A stretch of DNA of 64,000 nucleotides from Peromyscus leucopus (GCF_004664715.2 NC_051065.1:147881487-147945486); one strand, 5' to 3'. Positions 49,906-61,164 are shown, counted from the stretch's first letter. The notes: a model not told the origin generated them from the sequence alone. Numbers and translations are program-made.

Positions 49906-50265
49906 GAAGGAAGGAGATTATTTATTAACAAAGAACAGCAATTTGGCCACCCCACTCCTAGGAGCAAACATTCATATGTTTGGCAGGTGACAAGAAATAC
50001 ATGTTGTTCAGGAGTAGAACCAACAGTGTCTACACCAAAGGCTAGGAGTATTGCTCCATAATAGTGTTTGCCCAGCATACACGTCTCTGCATTCAATTTC
50101 CAGTACTGCCGAATAAATAATAATGATGATAATGTGTATATCAATGAGAGAATGGATAAAATTATGTGTATCCATGAGCAGGATACTAGGAACAACAAGG
50201 AATTAAACATAACATATAATATTTAAAGATGCCTATTCAATGAAAAACATTCTAGCCCTTAATAG
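49906..50265. other. AT-rich sequence with ID-like traces
   Basis: A second, degraded ID-like stretch at 50035-50110 ('GTATTGCTCCATAATAGTGT'). Otherwise unassigned. Confidence 0.45.
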
Positions 50266-50274
50266 TGTGCATAC

Positions 50275-50425
50275 ATAAACACATGAGCCCAGGCCCCTCG
50301 GTGCATCCCTATAATCAACACTCTGAAGCATGCTTGAGGCAGGAGGATTTTGACTTGGAGGGTAAGCATAGGAAGTGACAGACTATGTGGGCTACAAAAC
50401 AAGACCCTGTCTAAAACAAACAAAA
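50275..50425 (+). mobile_element. Diverged B1 SINE
   Basis: 'GCATCCCTATAATCAACACT' and 'CAAGACCCTGTCTAAAACAA'. Confidence 0.7.
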
Positions 50426-50766
50426 ACAGAGAGGAGGGGCGGGAGCACTCTTTCACCTGAGTGCTTTCCTCTAAGAGGGGTTACAGTCTGGGACTGGCAC
50501 AGGAACCATGGGCTGGGGATCTGGGGTGTAGAAATGTTCTGGAATTCAGATATTGACTAGCAGTGGTTATACAGGTGAATACTAGAGAAGAGATAATCCA
50601 TCCATCCTGCTGTATAAATGAGTGCGTTTTTTTACCGGCATTATTGCATGTGTATTTCAGTAAAAATGGAAGCTCTCACCCTCAAAGTGGAGTGTTACTA
50701 GCAAAGTATTTGTCCTGGAAGTTTTCAATTCCAACAGGCCCAGCACTACTAGATTTCTGATCTCAA

Positions 50767-50966
50767 CAGGGCTTCTCAAACTGAGTCTAGGCCCCCGCGG
50801 GCCTCACATGTCAGATATCCTGCATATCAGATATTTACATTACGATTCATAACAGTAGCAAAATTACAGTTATGAAGTGCAACAAAATCATTTTATGGTT
50901 GGGGGTCACCACAACACGAGGAGCTGTATTAAGAGGTCGCAGCGTTAGGAAGGTTGAGGACCACTG
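50767..50966 (-). mobile_element. URR1-type hAT DNA transposon
   Basis: From 'CAGGGCTTCTCAAACTGAG' to 'AGGTTGAGGACCACTG', the inverse of the 30.3 kb copy (compare 'AGCAAAATTACAGTTATGAA'). Its flanks show no clear 8-bp duplication. Confidence 0.88.
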
Positions 50967-50969
50967 AAA

Positions 50970-51885
50970 GGAGCAGCTCTAGAAGATGTCCCTCCTTCTG
51001 AGAGTGATGAGCTAGCTCTGGCTCTTGAGCAATGGGCAGAAAGAGGAACTGGAAACCCTTCATCACAGGTTCAGGAAGAGGCCAGGTTGGCATCCAAATT
51101 GCAACAAATTTAGTGGGTTGTTTTTCTCCTCTCTGTCTGTCCTTCTGTCTCACTGTCTAACTATGGCTGCCCTGATAACTCTGTGCAGGTGCTGGGAGGC
51201 ATACACCTCCGTGGCCTTCGTAAGTGTCATCATTGTGTCCTTCTCTTAGACCGGTTTTTCCTCCACACACCCCTCCCCCCGCACCCCACCCCGCCCCAAC
51301 ACACAGCACTCCTTTGGGAGAGGGCAGATCTACTGTTCTCAGTAGCCTGCTTTCCCATCTTTCACTAAGCTCATTGGTCCGGGCTGACATTTTCTTTTAT
51401 GAGTCTATTGCAGGAGTTCACATCCTGCCCATCCTGCCCAAGGGGGAGCCTGCCAGCTGTTTTTTACAGCCACACCATCAGACTTGTAGTCCCTGGTTTT
51501 TGAAACCAGGCCTGGACCCTGGGTTCCCACCCTCATCTGCCCCCTCCCAGGCCTTCGGGAAATTCTTCATTCGCACCTGGCTTTCTCCTCGTCAGTAATT
51601 GAGTTTCAAGTGTTTCTTCTCCCTGCAGCTTTCCTCAGGAAGAAAGAAAACAATTACCTCTCAGGAAGGATTAGTCAGTGGACCGACTTAGGGTCTGAAA
51701 AAGGTGGGGGGGAGGGGAGCATACTGTGCAGAAGGAGCAAGCTTATCGCCCTGTCTTGTTTCAAATGGTTTGTACTCGTTTCCTACTTTTGCAGTAACCG
51801 TGTTTGCGTCATAAGAAATACTTAGTATTTAAAAGTGACAGCGAAAAAGTGTCACAGGAGGTCATTTAGATTCTTAAACCTGTTA
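50970..51885. other. Unique sequence with a speculative microexon
   Basis: Over 900 bases without SINEs. A 31-bp segment (51189-51219) has exon-like borders (see findings). No protein family seen. Confidence 0.4.
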
Positions 51886-51891
51886 CTTTTT

Positions 51892-52045
51892 TTGTTCTAA
51901 TTTTTTAAAGACAGGATCCCAATATGTAGCTCTGACTGTCCTGTAATTCACTCTATAGACCAAGCTAGCCTCAGACTCAGAGATCCTCCTGCCTCTGTCT
52001 CCGGGGTACTGGGATTAAATGCTTGCATCACCATGCCCAGCTGCT
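51892..52045 (-). mobile_element. B1 SINE
   Basis: 'AAGACAGGATCCCAATATGT', 'ATAGACCAAGCTAGCCTCAG' and 'CTTGCATCACCATGCCCAGC'. Confidence 0.88.
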
Positions 52046-52239
52046 TTATACATAACATACATCTTAAAAGAAATTAGGAAGCACATTTTTAAAGGAAAAT
52101 GGATTTATGTATGGCTTGTCCAAAACAGGGACATTTCTGTGACGGTGTGCTTTATAAAAATGATGAAACAAAAGCCAGGAAATGTGGGTGTGATAAAGTT
52201 GTCAAAGCCCTGTGAAATCTTTCCCGGAAGGCAAGTCTC

Positions 52240-53280
52240 CCGCCCCATAGCCTCCCCCCCCCCCCCCGCTCCGGCCCCCGCGCGCCACCCCTCACCCTCC
52301 GCACCAGGGCATCAGCACCCCACCTCTACCCTCCACGGTTTGGGAATCCTGAGGAAAGTTTAATTCTTTGGTCCATTGTTTCAGTAGGCTGATAGCCGAG
52401 GGGAGGGGCGCGCATCTCTCCCGGATTATCTTCTCCTGCTGGGGCCGTTACAAAAGCCTACCATCGCTCGAATGCAACCAAACAATGACGGAGTAACTGC
52501 TGCGGGCACCCGGCTGCAGAGCAACGTTCTGAGGAGCAAATCTGCACGCTAATGCTAATGTTGGGGGTTGGGATGGGGACCGGGACGGGGGACTGTAGGC
52601 ATCAAAAATAAGTCATCTACCCGAACACCATAAATGGGTGAATGCTATTGCACACATTGTATCTGTAAAGCTGACTAAAATAAAAAGAATCGGGCTGCGT
52701 GGAGACGTGATCGTTGTGATGCACGTACGAAGACGGAGAGTCTGGGGCTGCGGAGGGGTGCAGCTGTAGATGGGGCAGGTTGGGAGGCGGCCCTGCCTGG
52801 AGCTGACAAGGAGCAGGTGAGGGGATTGGCCACTGCCCTCAAGGCAGACTGCTTTAACTTATTTAGACTCCCCAGAGGTGCCGCGGATTCCTGACGACTG
52901 CACTTTCTCAGGCCCATCTGGTGGGCGCTGGCCGGCCCCGCCCCGGGGAGGAACGTGCGCGGTGGCACGGCGCCCTGCAGCCCCCGCGGTCCTCGAGTGC
53001 CTGGACCTGCCTCCCTCCCCCGCTCACTGACTCACGCGCATCGCGCTTAATTCTGCTTCTGTCCTTGGTCTCCACCTTTAGACATTCTGGGTTGAACTGG
53101 CCGAGGGGGAGATAAAAGGACAGAAATGGACCCGGAAAGGCGAAGGGAGAGTTGAGAAGTAAAAGATGGCATGGGCTGCAGACCACCAGGAAGAGCGGGA
53201 AGGGGTGGGCCTGGGAAGGGGCAGAGGTGTGTGAGCATGCGCAGAGGCCCGCCCGCGGTGAACAGGCACTTCAGTGGGCA
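52240..53280. promoter_or_regulatory. GC-rich, repeat-free promoter-like region
   Basis: CpG-rich patches at 52245-52560 and 52880-53050 lie in 1 kb without SINEs. A C-run (about 52253-52267) is the only simple repeat. GAGATAAAAGGA at 53110-53120 is TATA-like. It is followed by a short upstream frame (53126, 9 codons) and an ATG in strong context (AAG ATG GCA, 53166). That ATG opens 22 codons ending in a stop at 'GTGTGA', unless a GTGTGTG donor is used. Gene and direction are not established. Confidence 0.5.
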
Positions 53281-53605
53281 CCTCAGCCAGGAAATGCAGA
53301 CACAGTTCCAAGCAAATCCGGGTTGGTGTTGCGTGCTACAAGTGATGCAGGCGTGCATCGTAGTCGAAAAAAATCAGAAGTAAAAGCCTGCCTCGCTCCT
53401 AACCTCTGGCCGTAAATGCATTATTCTATGGCTTTTACCTTTTTTTCTTTTACCAAGGAAGCACGCGAGCGATGTCTGCATGCGTTTAGCATTCGTCCCA
53501 TTTTAGGACTTTAGACAGACATGTTTAGCATATCACCAGCCACAGGACATTATCTGGCATGTTGTAGATCGGCATTAGAAAATCCGAGCGTGTTATTCTT
53601 TAAAC
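53281..53605. other. Unique sequence
   Basis: No feature recognised. Confidence 0.45.
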
Positions 53606-53607
53606 AC

Positions 53608-53832
53608 ATCTGGGACTGAGAGGTAGCTCAGCTGGTAGAATACCGGAGGCTCTGCGTTTAATCCCCAGAACCGCAGAAAACCAGGAGGGGTGGCAGCCAC
53701 CTGTAATCCCAGCACTTGGGAAGTGAAGTCAGGAGAATCAGAAACCTGTGGCCAGGTTTGGTTACAGAGGGAGGTTAAAGCCAGCGTGTGCTACGTGAGA
53801 CACTGTCAACCAAAACAACCACCAAAAAAGAC
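53608..53832 (+). mobile_element. B4 (ID plus B1) SINE
   Basis: 'GGGACTGAGAGGTAGCTCAG' and 'GCGTTTAATCCCCAGAACCG' (tRNA-like), then 'CCTGTAATCCCAGCACTTGG' (B1-like). Confidence 0.85.
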
Positions 53833-54685
53833 CAAAACCCCAGTCTAATAATGTAATGTAATGGTGCTGGAATGGGGGGGGGAGCAATTTCTCTAGGTCT
53901 TTCTCGCTTTGCTGAAGGTCCACATCCTGTTTGCATCACTAAACTTCATGAAGGATGACGGTGATAACCTTCGGGCTTCAGTTTCTACCCCTAACTTTTG
54001 AGACGTCCACTTGTCCAGTCTGAAAAGGGACTGTTACCCATTAGAAACTGAGAGACTTCCCCTTGAGTCTGTGCGATCCTGTACACTTTGGCCTTGGGCC
54101 GTCTTCAAAGGCTCTCTCGTCTACATTGCCTGCCGCCTTTAAGGGGCGGCATAGAAAATGAACACAGAGTGAAGGTAGATGGAGACCCAAACCCAAGCCA
54201 TCAGCCGGTCTTTCTTCAATCACCTCTCTAATCCAGCCCCAGGTTTTCTTCTCCCTAATAACATGGATGACAGCAGTATGTCATGGTGACTACCAGGATT
54301 GGGTGATGGGTCTTTGTGCTTGTTCCTAAGTAAAAACCAAAGGAGCACGCAGGCCTGGCCGAACCCAGATAGCCAGTTTACAAAGACCCATATGGTGAGT
54401 CTTCTCCCGTCCTCTGTTCCGTGGAATAAGAGAAATTTAGAGAGAGAAAAAACAAAAACTTCTTTCCTAATTAATCTTTTTGGTTGTCAGTCTTGTTAGG
54501 GCCACTTTTTGCAAACTGTTTCCTTCTTTCAGACCAGTGTTTCCCACTGAGATGCAGTATTCCTTGTCTCAAGCCTCGGCCACCAAACACGGCCTCCTTC
54601 CTTCCTCCCTTCGACCCTGGAGTATGGCCTGTGACCTCACAGCTTTAAGATTCCATCTCATTTGACTCATCTACTGTCAAACTTG
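53833..54685. other. Long unique stretch without a supported gene
   Basis: About 850 bases. Frames up to about 66 codons only. Confidence 0.45.
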
Positions 54686-54687
54686 GG

Positions 54688-54775
54688 AGTTGGCAACTTT
54701 TACTGTAAAGGGTCGGATTATGTAAGTAGTTTAGGGTTTGTGGACCACAAAGTGTCTTAAGAGCCTCCTTGCCTC
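54688..54775 (+). mobile_element. Ancient hAT-type DNA transposon fragment
   Basis: 'GGCAACTTTTACTGTAAAGG' and 'TAGTTTAGGGTTTGTGGACC' match the pattern of an old eutherian hAT-Charlie repeat. Exact family not fixed. Confidence 0.45.
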
Positions 54776-55168
54776 ACCAGCCTCACTTTCAGCCATCCCT
54801 GTTGCTGAGAGGTGGCTCCTGGGAGGCTCTCTGAACAGCCTGGGAACAGGACCCTGACTGAGCCTCCTCAGAGGATGGCTCCTTTCCTAGAATTCTGCAC
54901 CAGCTGCTTATCTCCAGCCTCCAGGTTCCTTGCACTGACCCTGCTTCCTGTGGGGATGAGAGGGGGCCAAGAGAGGGTGATGGAGAGTGAATGTGATCAA
55001 ACTACATTAGATACATAGATGAAATGTCATGGTGAAACCTGTGTAACTGGTAGCTGCTAATACTAATCATCTAAAGTTAAGCAGTTATTACATTTATTTA
55101 TTCGAGAGTGTGCATGCTGTGGCGTTGAGAGCATTTTTGCCCAGTGAGACATTTCATCCGCCCAACAT
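54776..55168. other. Unique sequence
   Basis: No feature recognised. Confidence 0.45.
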
Positions 55169-55169
55169 C

Positions 55170-55252
55170 ATGATTATTTATTTATTCATTTGTTTGTTTG
55201 TTTGTTTGTTTATCTATTCATTCATTCATTCATTCATTCATTCATTCATTTA
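55170..55252. repeat. (TTTG)n/(ATTC)n microsatellite
   Basis: TTTATTCATTTG then TTTG units and about nine ATTC units (55212-55250). Confidence 0.95.
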
Positions 55253-55254
55253 GT

Positions 55255-55404
55255 GTGCGCACTCTGGAATGTCATGCTAAAGTACTTTCTACCTGGTGGG
55301 ATGACCTGAGTTAGATTCTCAGGACTCATAAACATGGTGGAAGGAGAGAACTCACTCCTGAAAGTTGTCCTCTGCCCTCCACCTGCAGACTGTGACACAC
55401 CTAC

Positions 55405-55443
<39 letters not shown>

Positions 55444-55500
55444 ACAGAGAGACAGAGAGAGACAGAGACAGAGAGACTTGATTTCTCTCTCTCTCTCTCA
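55255..55500 (+). mobile_element. B3 SINE with compound microsatellite
   Basis: 'TAGATTCTCAGGACTCATAA' and 'TGTCCTCTGCCCTCCACCTG', then (CA)n 55405-55440, (GA)n to 55475 and (TC)n 55484-55499. Confidence 0.82.
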
Positions 55501-55509
55501 AAAAAAAAA

Positions 55510-55665
55510 ACAAAACAAAAGCTGGACATGGTAGTTGGCGCGCGCCTTTAATCCCAGCACTTGGGGAGTACAGGTGAGAAGGTTGCTGTGAATTCGAGGC
55601 CAATGTGAGCCACATATTAAGTTCTGGACTTATGGGATACATCGGGAGCACCTACCTCAAAAACC
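55510..55665 (+). mobile_element. B1 SINE
   Basis: 'GGTAGTTGGCGCGCGCCTTT', 'AATTCGAGGCCAATGTGAGC' and 'CACCTACCTCAAAAACCAAA'. Confidence 0.85.
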
Positions 55666-55667
55666 AA

Positions 55668-55760
55668 ACAGGTGCTGGGAGTTTGGCTTAGTAGTAAAAT
55701 GTCCTGGGTTCAGTGCCCAGTGTGTTGGGGGCGGAGCGCGCAGCAGATAATAACAATAAC
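55668..55760 (+). mobile_element. ID-like SINE fragment
   Basis: 'GGGAGTTTGGCTTAGTAGTA' and 'CTGGGTTCAGTGCCCAGTG', then (AAC/AAT)-rich bases. Confidence 0.65.
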
Positions 55761-55926
55761 AGCAACAGCAATAATAAAGCAAGGGGAAAAACAAAACAAA
55801 AACTTCAAATGTGAATGCCACCCAGCCTGTGGAACATGAGCTCCAAGCAGGGAGAGACTAGAGACTAGAGGTCCCTGACACCTCTACCCATGCCTGAGTC
55901 TAAGCTAGCCTGGCACCATACTGTTG

Positions 55927-56350
55927 TGCATTGTGCTGGTTAGTTTTATGTCAACTTGACACCAAATTACGGTCATCAGAGGAGGGAGCCCAGGTGAGAA
56001 AATGTCTCTGTAAGATTTGACTGTAGACAAGCCTATAGGACATTTTCTTAGTGATTGGTGGGAGAGGAGGGCCCAGGTCATTTCTGGGTTGGGCCACCCC
56101 TAGGCTTGAGGCCCTGGCTTCTGTAAGAAAGCAGGCTAAGCAAGCCATGGGAGCAAGTCGGTAAGCAGCACCCCTCCATGGCCTCTGCATCAGCTCCTGC
56201 CTCCAGGTTCCTTCTGTGTTTGAGTTCCTGTCCTGACTTCCTTCAGTGATGAACAGTGATGAGGAAGTGTGAACTAAATAAACCCTGTCCTCCTGAGTTG
56301 CTTTTGGTTGTGGTGTTTTATCACAGCTGTAGTAGCCCTAACTAAGACAC
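55927..56350 (+). mobile_element. Mid-repetitive rodent element (about 420 bp)
   Basis: Runs from 'GTGCTGGTTAGTTTTATGTC' to 'GCCCTAACTAAGACAC'. Internal landmarks are 'GTTGGGCCACCCCTAGGCTT', 'AAGCAGCACCCCTCCATGGC' and 'GAACTAAATAAACCCTGTCC'. I recognise it as a dispersed rodent repeat but cannot name the family reliably. Confidence 0.7.
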
Positions 56351-56427
56351 TTGTCTCCCAGGCCGTGTGTCTGTCTTCACTCTTGCTGTATGTGATTTGT
56401 TGGTGTCTGTTAGTAAATAGTTTTGAG

Positions 56428-56560
56428 AGCCCGGCAGCGGCGGTGATGGCACACACCTTTAATTCCAGCATTTGGGAGGCAGAGGCAGGTGGATTTCTAT
56501 AAATCGAGTTCCAGGACAGCCAAGGCTATGCAGAGAATCCCTGTCTCAACATCCCCAGAC
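56428..56560 (+). mobile_element. B1 SINE, first of a five-copy cluster
   Basis: 'CGGCAGCGGCGGTGATGGCA' to 'AGAATCCCTGTCTCAACATC'. An internal piece is missing. Confidence 0.85.
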
Positions 56561-56584
56561 CCAGTAAATACTATTAAGATAAAC

Positions 56585-56735
56585 TGAGTGTGGTGTCAGG
56601 CCTGTAATCCCCATTGCTCAGGAGACAGAACTGGGAGGATCAGAAAGGAGTCCAAGGCTTCCTTAGCTACACATCTAGTTCCAGGCCACTCCTGGAAAAG
56701 TGAGACCCTTCTCACAACAAACAAACCCCAAAAAG
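56585..56735 (+). mobile_element. Diverged B1 SINE
   Basis: 'GGTGTCAGGCCTGTAATCCC' and 'AGGCTTCCTTAGCTACACAT'. Confidence 0.65.
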
Positions 56736-56867
56736 CTTCATACGAAAGGGCCAACCAGAGAGCATCAAGATACGGTCCATCGGCCCTAGAGGGTCCCTGG
56801 TCAAGGTATGGGATTTCATGGGTCATTTCTTTACTCTGAATTTTGTAAAAAAAAGAGAACACTGAGA

Positions 56868-57025
56868 AGCCAGGTGTAGTGACTCAATGTCTGTAATCCC
56901 AGCACTTGGGAGGCAGAGACAGGCAGATCTTTGGGAGTTCGAGGCCAGCCTGGGCTACATGTTTCCTGGACAGCTAGAGCTATATAGTGAGACCTTGTCT
57001 CAACAAAACAGTAACAAAGAGAAAC
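56868..57025 (+). mobile_element. B1 SINE
   Basis: 'AGCCAGGTGTAGTGACTCAA', 'GAGTTCGAGGCCAGCCTGGG' and 'GAGACCTTGTCTCAACAAAA'. Confidence 0.9.
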
Positions 57026-57104
57026 TGATAATGCTTGGTTGTTCTCAATTAGATTAAAGCAGCCACTTAAATATAATTGGAATTATACTGGATTTAAAAG
57101 CCAT

Positions 57105-57215
57105 CCCAGAGCTGGCTTGTAATCCCAGATACAAGGAGACTGAGGCAGAATAGCAGTTCAGAGCCTGCCTAGGCAACATAATGAGACCTTGTCTCAAACA
57201 TAAAAGACAAAAAGA
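57105..57215 (+). mobile_element. Diverged B1 SINE
   Basis: 'GGCTTGTAATCCCAGATACA' and 'ATGAGACCTTGTCTCAAACA'. Confidence 0.75.
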
Positions 57216-57221
57216 AGGCTG

Positions 57222-57382
57222 GGAGCCTGGTGTGATGGTGCATGTCTGTAATTCCAGCACTCAGGGGGCTGAGGCAGGAGGATGACGATGTTGTCATGAG
57301 TTTGGGGCTCGTTTTGGCTACATAGTTCAAGGTTACCCTGAGCCATATAATAAGACCCTGTCTAAAAAACAAAACAAAAGAA
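57222..57382 (+). mobile_element. B1 SINE
   Basis: 'GCCTGGTGTGATGGTGCATG' and 'ATAAGACCCTGTCTAAAAAA'. Confidence 0.85.
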
Positions 57383-57389
57383 TTGTTGG

Positions 57390-57525
57390 TTGAGTCAGGG
57401 TGGTGCTGATCCTTTATGCCTGTTCCTTTAATTCCAGCACTTGGGAGCCAGAAGCAGGTGGATCTGTGAGTTCCAAGCTAGCCAGGGCTACATAGTGAGA
57501 CCCTGTCTCAAACACACAGACAGAT
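57390..57525 (+). mobile_element. B1 SINE
   Basis: 'CCTTTAATTCCAGCACTTGG' and 'GAGACCCTGTCTCAAACACA'. Confidence 0.85.
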
Positions 57526-58335
57526 ATAAAATCAACGAGATTTTAGGAGATAGAATACAGTGAGAGAAGGTTTCCCAGTTATGTGCAAGATTCAAGGGAT
57601 TCAATTCCCTGGATTCAAACCCTTTACTAGGGAGGGAAAATTGGCCTGAAAGCTAATTTAAAACGTGTGGTTGTAGGTAAAGGAATGTAGCCGCATTTGA
57701 ACATTTAAAGGATTGTAGGAACAGGGCACCAAAGGCAGGGATTATTCCACACATTTCTTTTTTACACACATTTCCAAAATCATTCCAGTCATAAGTTTGC
57801 ATATAAACCATCCAATAAATACTCGGGATCTTTTCACACCCATGAGATTTTGCAGATTTGTGTCAAAAAAGGACAGGGAAACAGGATGAAGAAAACCAGA
57901 ATCACGGGGAGATGCTGGCTGTAGCCCTGGCGGCAACATAACAAGAAAACAAATTCCACAGGAGGGAGAGTAGAATAAAGGAGAGACAGGATTGAGTGAT
58001 GGAGCTCACTTCGTCACTTCTTCGGAGATTCAGCTGACCAGCATCATGCACCACGCAACCCACCTCCAAAAAAAAAGAGTCAGGAGGCAAGATAAGGATA
58101 GAAGAGATTCTTTGGTTTCTGAGCCCGCCTCATCCAAATATTTCTGTGACTGGCTGGTTCCACTGGAGGCAACAGCCTGAGAAAGACAAGTCTGTTAAAC
58201 AGGCCGATGCTCTGCAACAGAGACTTCATACACTTGTAAGTGGAGTAGCTTCAGCAGGAATGGCACTGAATCACAGTCATTTCTAGCACAGTGGCTGCTG
58301 TACTACACGGCACACACAATCTATACAAAAACTTG
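57526..58335. other. Unique sequence without a supported gene
   Basis: About 800 bases with no repeats or exon signals that I trust. Confidence 0.5.
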
Positions 58336-58341
58336 TGGAGG

Positions 58342-58488
58342 ATTTTGTTTTTTCCAGACAGAGTCTCACTGTAGCCCTGGCTGTCCTAGAACTTGATCTG
58401 TAGACCAGGCTGGCCTCGAACCCTCAGAGATCCACTTTCCTCTGCCTCCAGAGTGCTGGGGTTAAAGGTGTGTGCGACAATGCCTATC
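58342..58488 (-). mobile_element. B1 SINE
   Basis: 'CAGACAGAGTCTCACTGTAG', 'GTAGACCAGGCTGGCCTCGA' and 'GTTAAAGGTGTGTGCGACAA'. Confidence 0.92.
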
Positions 58489-58499
58489 TAAAGAGTTAT

Positions 58500-58682
58500 C
58501 TTTGTATGTGTGTGCAGGTGAGGGGGGTTGTCCAAGAAGAAGGGAGCTTTGGATCCCTGAAGCTGGAGTAAACGTGTTTGTGAGCCAACTAAAGTAGGTG
58601 CTGGGAATCAAACTCACATTCTCTGCCAGACTGGTATTCACTCTTGACAGCTGAGCCGTCTTTCTAACCCTGTGTTTACCAG
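58500..58682 (-). mobile_element. B3 SINE
   Basis: 'GGTGCTGGGAATCAAACTCA' and 'GACAGCTGAGCCGTCTTTCT'. Confidence 0.85.
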
Positions 58683-58787
58683 AGAGGACACTTTCTTTCA
58701 AGGTCCTGAACATGCTAGGCAAGTGCTCTGGTGTTCGTGGACTCTATGGACTCTGTCTGGACTACCCATGTCAAAATTAGCCATACA

Positions 58788-58985
58788 TAAGTGAATGAAT
58801 GAATGAATGAATGAATGACTACATAAATGAATGAAATCTGGGTGTGGTGGCACATTCTTTTAATCCCAGCACTCAAGAGGCAGAGGCAGGTGGATCTCTG
58901 TGAGTTTGAGGCCAGCCTGGTCTACGTAGTGAGTTCCAGGACAGCCAAGGTCTACTAAGAAAGACCCTGTCTCAAAAATAATTCT
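58788..58985 (+). mobile_element. (GAAT)n followed by a B1 SINE
   Basis: GAAT units at 58791-58818, then B1 'GGGTGTGGTGGCACATTCTT' to 'AAAGACCCTGTCTCAAAAAT'. Confidence 0.92.
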
Positions 58986-59064
58986 GACTGGCCTCAAATT
59001 CAAAGAGTGTCAATGTGTCCATAGTGCTGGGAACAGATGTGTACCACCATCATGAGGACAGGAT

Positions 59065-60155
59065 GGTTTCTCTGAGGGTCACCATACCAGGAAGGGATGG
59101 GATGGAGCGTCTGACCTGCTCAGTACTTGTTCTTTGAGATTCCAGTGGAGTCATCAGACAATGCCTTCAGTATCTATACTGTGGTTCTGTGGATCCAGGG
59201 AGCTGGCCTTCCCTCGATTCCTACAACTCCCAGCAGCCCCTCTAGCTGTGCTGAGTCTGAGACTGTGACCCTCTCTCCTCTGAGAAGAGCATTTCATTTA
59301 TTTTCTGGCAGTTTGTGTACTGGCCTAGCCCATCATAGAACACCAGATCAGTAGACAGTACCTCAGAGCACGGAGTGGTGCCCCCACTTTCTGAGAGGTT
59401 AGGCTCCGCCAGGTTCAAGGGCCACCAAAATTAGGGGAGAGACTTGCTCAAATAACACAGCCCTTTAATTACGGCATATCTCATTGAAAAGTGACACAGA
59501 CTGGCATGTGGTTATGTTTTTTGAAAGGGGGGATATGAGTCAGCGTGAGTTATCGGGTTGCTGTTTTCCTGTAACCAAGGCAGGCAGGGATGCCCTGGTG
59601 GTAGTACCACCCGACAGCTGTATAGAGAAGCAAAGATATGTCTACCTGGGACAGTAGTGCAGGGGGACACTTGGAGAACTCATAGGCTCGACTTGACCTC
59701 ATGCAATAGTCTGTGGGCCTTCCTGGCGTTTGTAGAGCAATTTGCACAGAAAACAGCTGGAAAATATTAAAAGTCGTTGTTTTCTGTAATTAAACCATTA
59801 TAAGACCAGAAAACTTTGGTATCCAGTAAAGACACTGTACTGGGTAACAGTAGTCTCAAAGCTGAGGTGTTTCTGGTGACAGCTGCTGACATGCATGCTG
59901 TTATGGCACTCGTGGGGCAAACTGCTCATGCTGTGAAAAATCCTGTCTTGGAAAGAAACAAAAAAACAACAACCCACAGTGAAACCTTGATGCGTGGGGC
60001 CAGAGTGCTCAGGAACAAACACCTCAGATTCATTATGCCGTGAGTTGGATTTTGAATTAACTTTTGATCATTCAGAAAGGTTTTATGATTGCCAAAATTT
60101 TCACAACACCTACACTCACTTATGCAACACGGCATTGGACTGTGACCACAGTTTA
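59065..60155. other. Long unique stretch without a supported gene
   Basis: Over 1 kb with frames of 60-75 codons only and no young SINE. Confidence 0.5.
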
Positions 60156-60164
60156 TGAAGCTGG

Positions 60165-60250
60165 ACTCAAGCTGGGTACAGTGGTAATCTCAGCTTTGGG
60201 AGACCTAGGAAGGGGCATCTCAGTGAGATTGGAGCTACAGGGTAAGACCC
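60165..60250 (+). mobile_element. Diverged B1 SINE
   Basis: 'AGCTGGGTACAGTGGTAATC' and 'GGGTAAGACCCTGCTCAATA'. Confidence 0.7.
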
Positions 60251-60257
60251 TGCTCAA

Positions 60258-60346
60258 TACACACACACATATACACACACCATATACACATACACACACA
60301 TGCACACATACACACACATATACACATATACTCATACACACATACA

Positions 60347-60389
<43 letters not shown>
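60258..60389. repeat. Compound (CA)n/(CATA)n microsatellite
   Basis: About 130 bases of interspersed CACACA and CATATACA units, ending in a pure CA run (60355-60382). Confidence 0.97.
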
Positions 60390-60390
<1 letters not shown>

Positions 60391-60870
60391 GTGGCTACCA
60401 TATGCTACTATCCACAACATACTACTGTGCCTCAGATCCAAAGACATCAGGGCCAAGCTACTGTGGCCAAAAGCTCTGAAAGCTTGAGTCAAAATGAAAT
60501 TTTCTCCCTTACAGGTCGATTGTTTTAGGCTATTTTATCAGTGGTGCAAAGTTGACTAATGAAATATCTGATCACTTTTCAACTGTGTTAAGTGTATTTA
60601 TACTGTTATGAAATAGAACTCCAAAAACTTTCATCTTGTACATCGGAAGCTCTGTACCCAACAAACCACTTCCTCCCGGAGCCTCTAAAGAAGCAGCTGT
60701 ATTCTGTTTCTGTGAGTTTGGCCTCCTTCGGACTGTCCTGGGTGGAATCACGGAGGATTTGGGTTTCCGTGTAGGTGTTATTTCACTTACAAACAGTTCA
60801 AGTTTCAGCCATGCTATACAGATTTCCTCCTCCTTAAAATCACATTGATTATCTACATGTGCATGGTGTC
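60390..60870. other. Unique sequence
   Basis: No repeat or exon recognised in about 480 bases. Confidence 0.45.
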
Positions 60871-60871
60871 A

Positions 60872-60980
60872 ATGCATGGAACTCGCTCTGTAGACCAAGC
60901 TGGCCTCAAGTTCACTGAGATCCGCCTGCCTCTGCTTCTAGAGTGCTGGGATGAAAGGTGAGTGCCACCATGCCCAGCAG
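60872..60980 (-). mobile_element. B1 SINE fragment
   Basis: 'GTAGACCAAGCTGGCCTCAA' and 'GGATGAAAGGTGAGTGCCAC'. Confidence 0.88.
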
Positions 60981-61155
60981 TTTATGAGTGTTTGGTTGGT
61001 ATGTGTATATGTGTACAGTGTGCACGCATGGTGCCTGTGGAAGCCAGAAAAGGCTGTCAGGTCCCCTGGAACCGAGTCACAGACAGTTGTGAGCTACCAT
61101 GGAATTTGAACACGGGTCCTCTGCAAGAGTTTAACTGCTGAGCCATCACTGGCTA
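60981..61155 (-). mobile_element. B3 SINE
   Basis: 'GGTCCCCTGGAACCGAGTCA', 'AATTTGAACACGGGTCCTCT' and 'AACTGCTGAGCCATCACTGG'. Confidence 0.88.
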
Positions 61156-61164
61156 ACACCACCT

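Noticed and set aside
60064..60528. 154-codon frame
   Set aside because: Two thirds of it is a CA/CATA microsatellite (Thr-His string).
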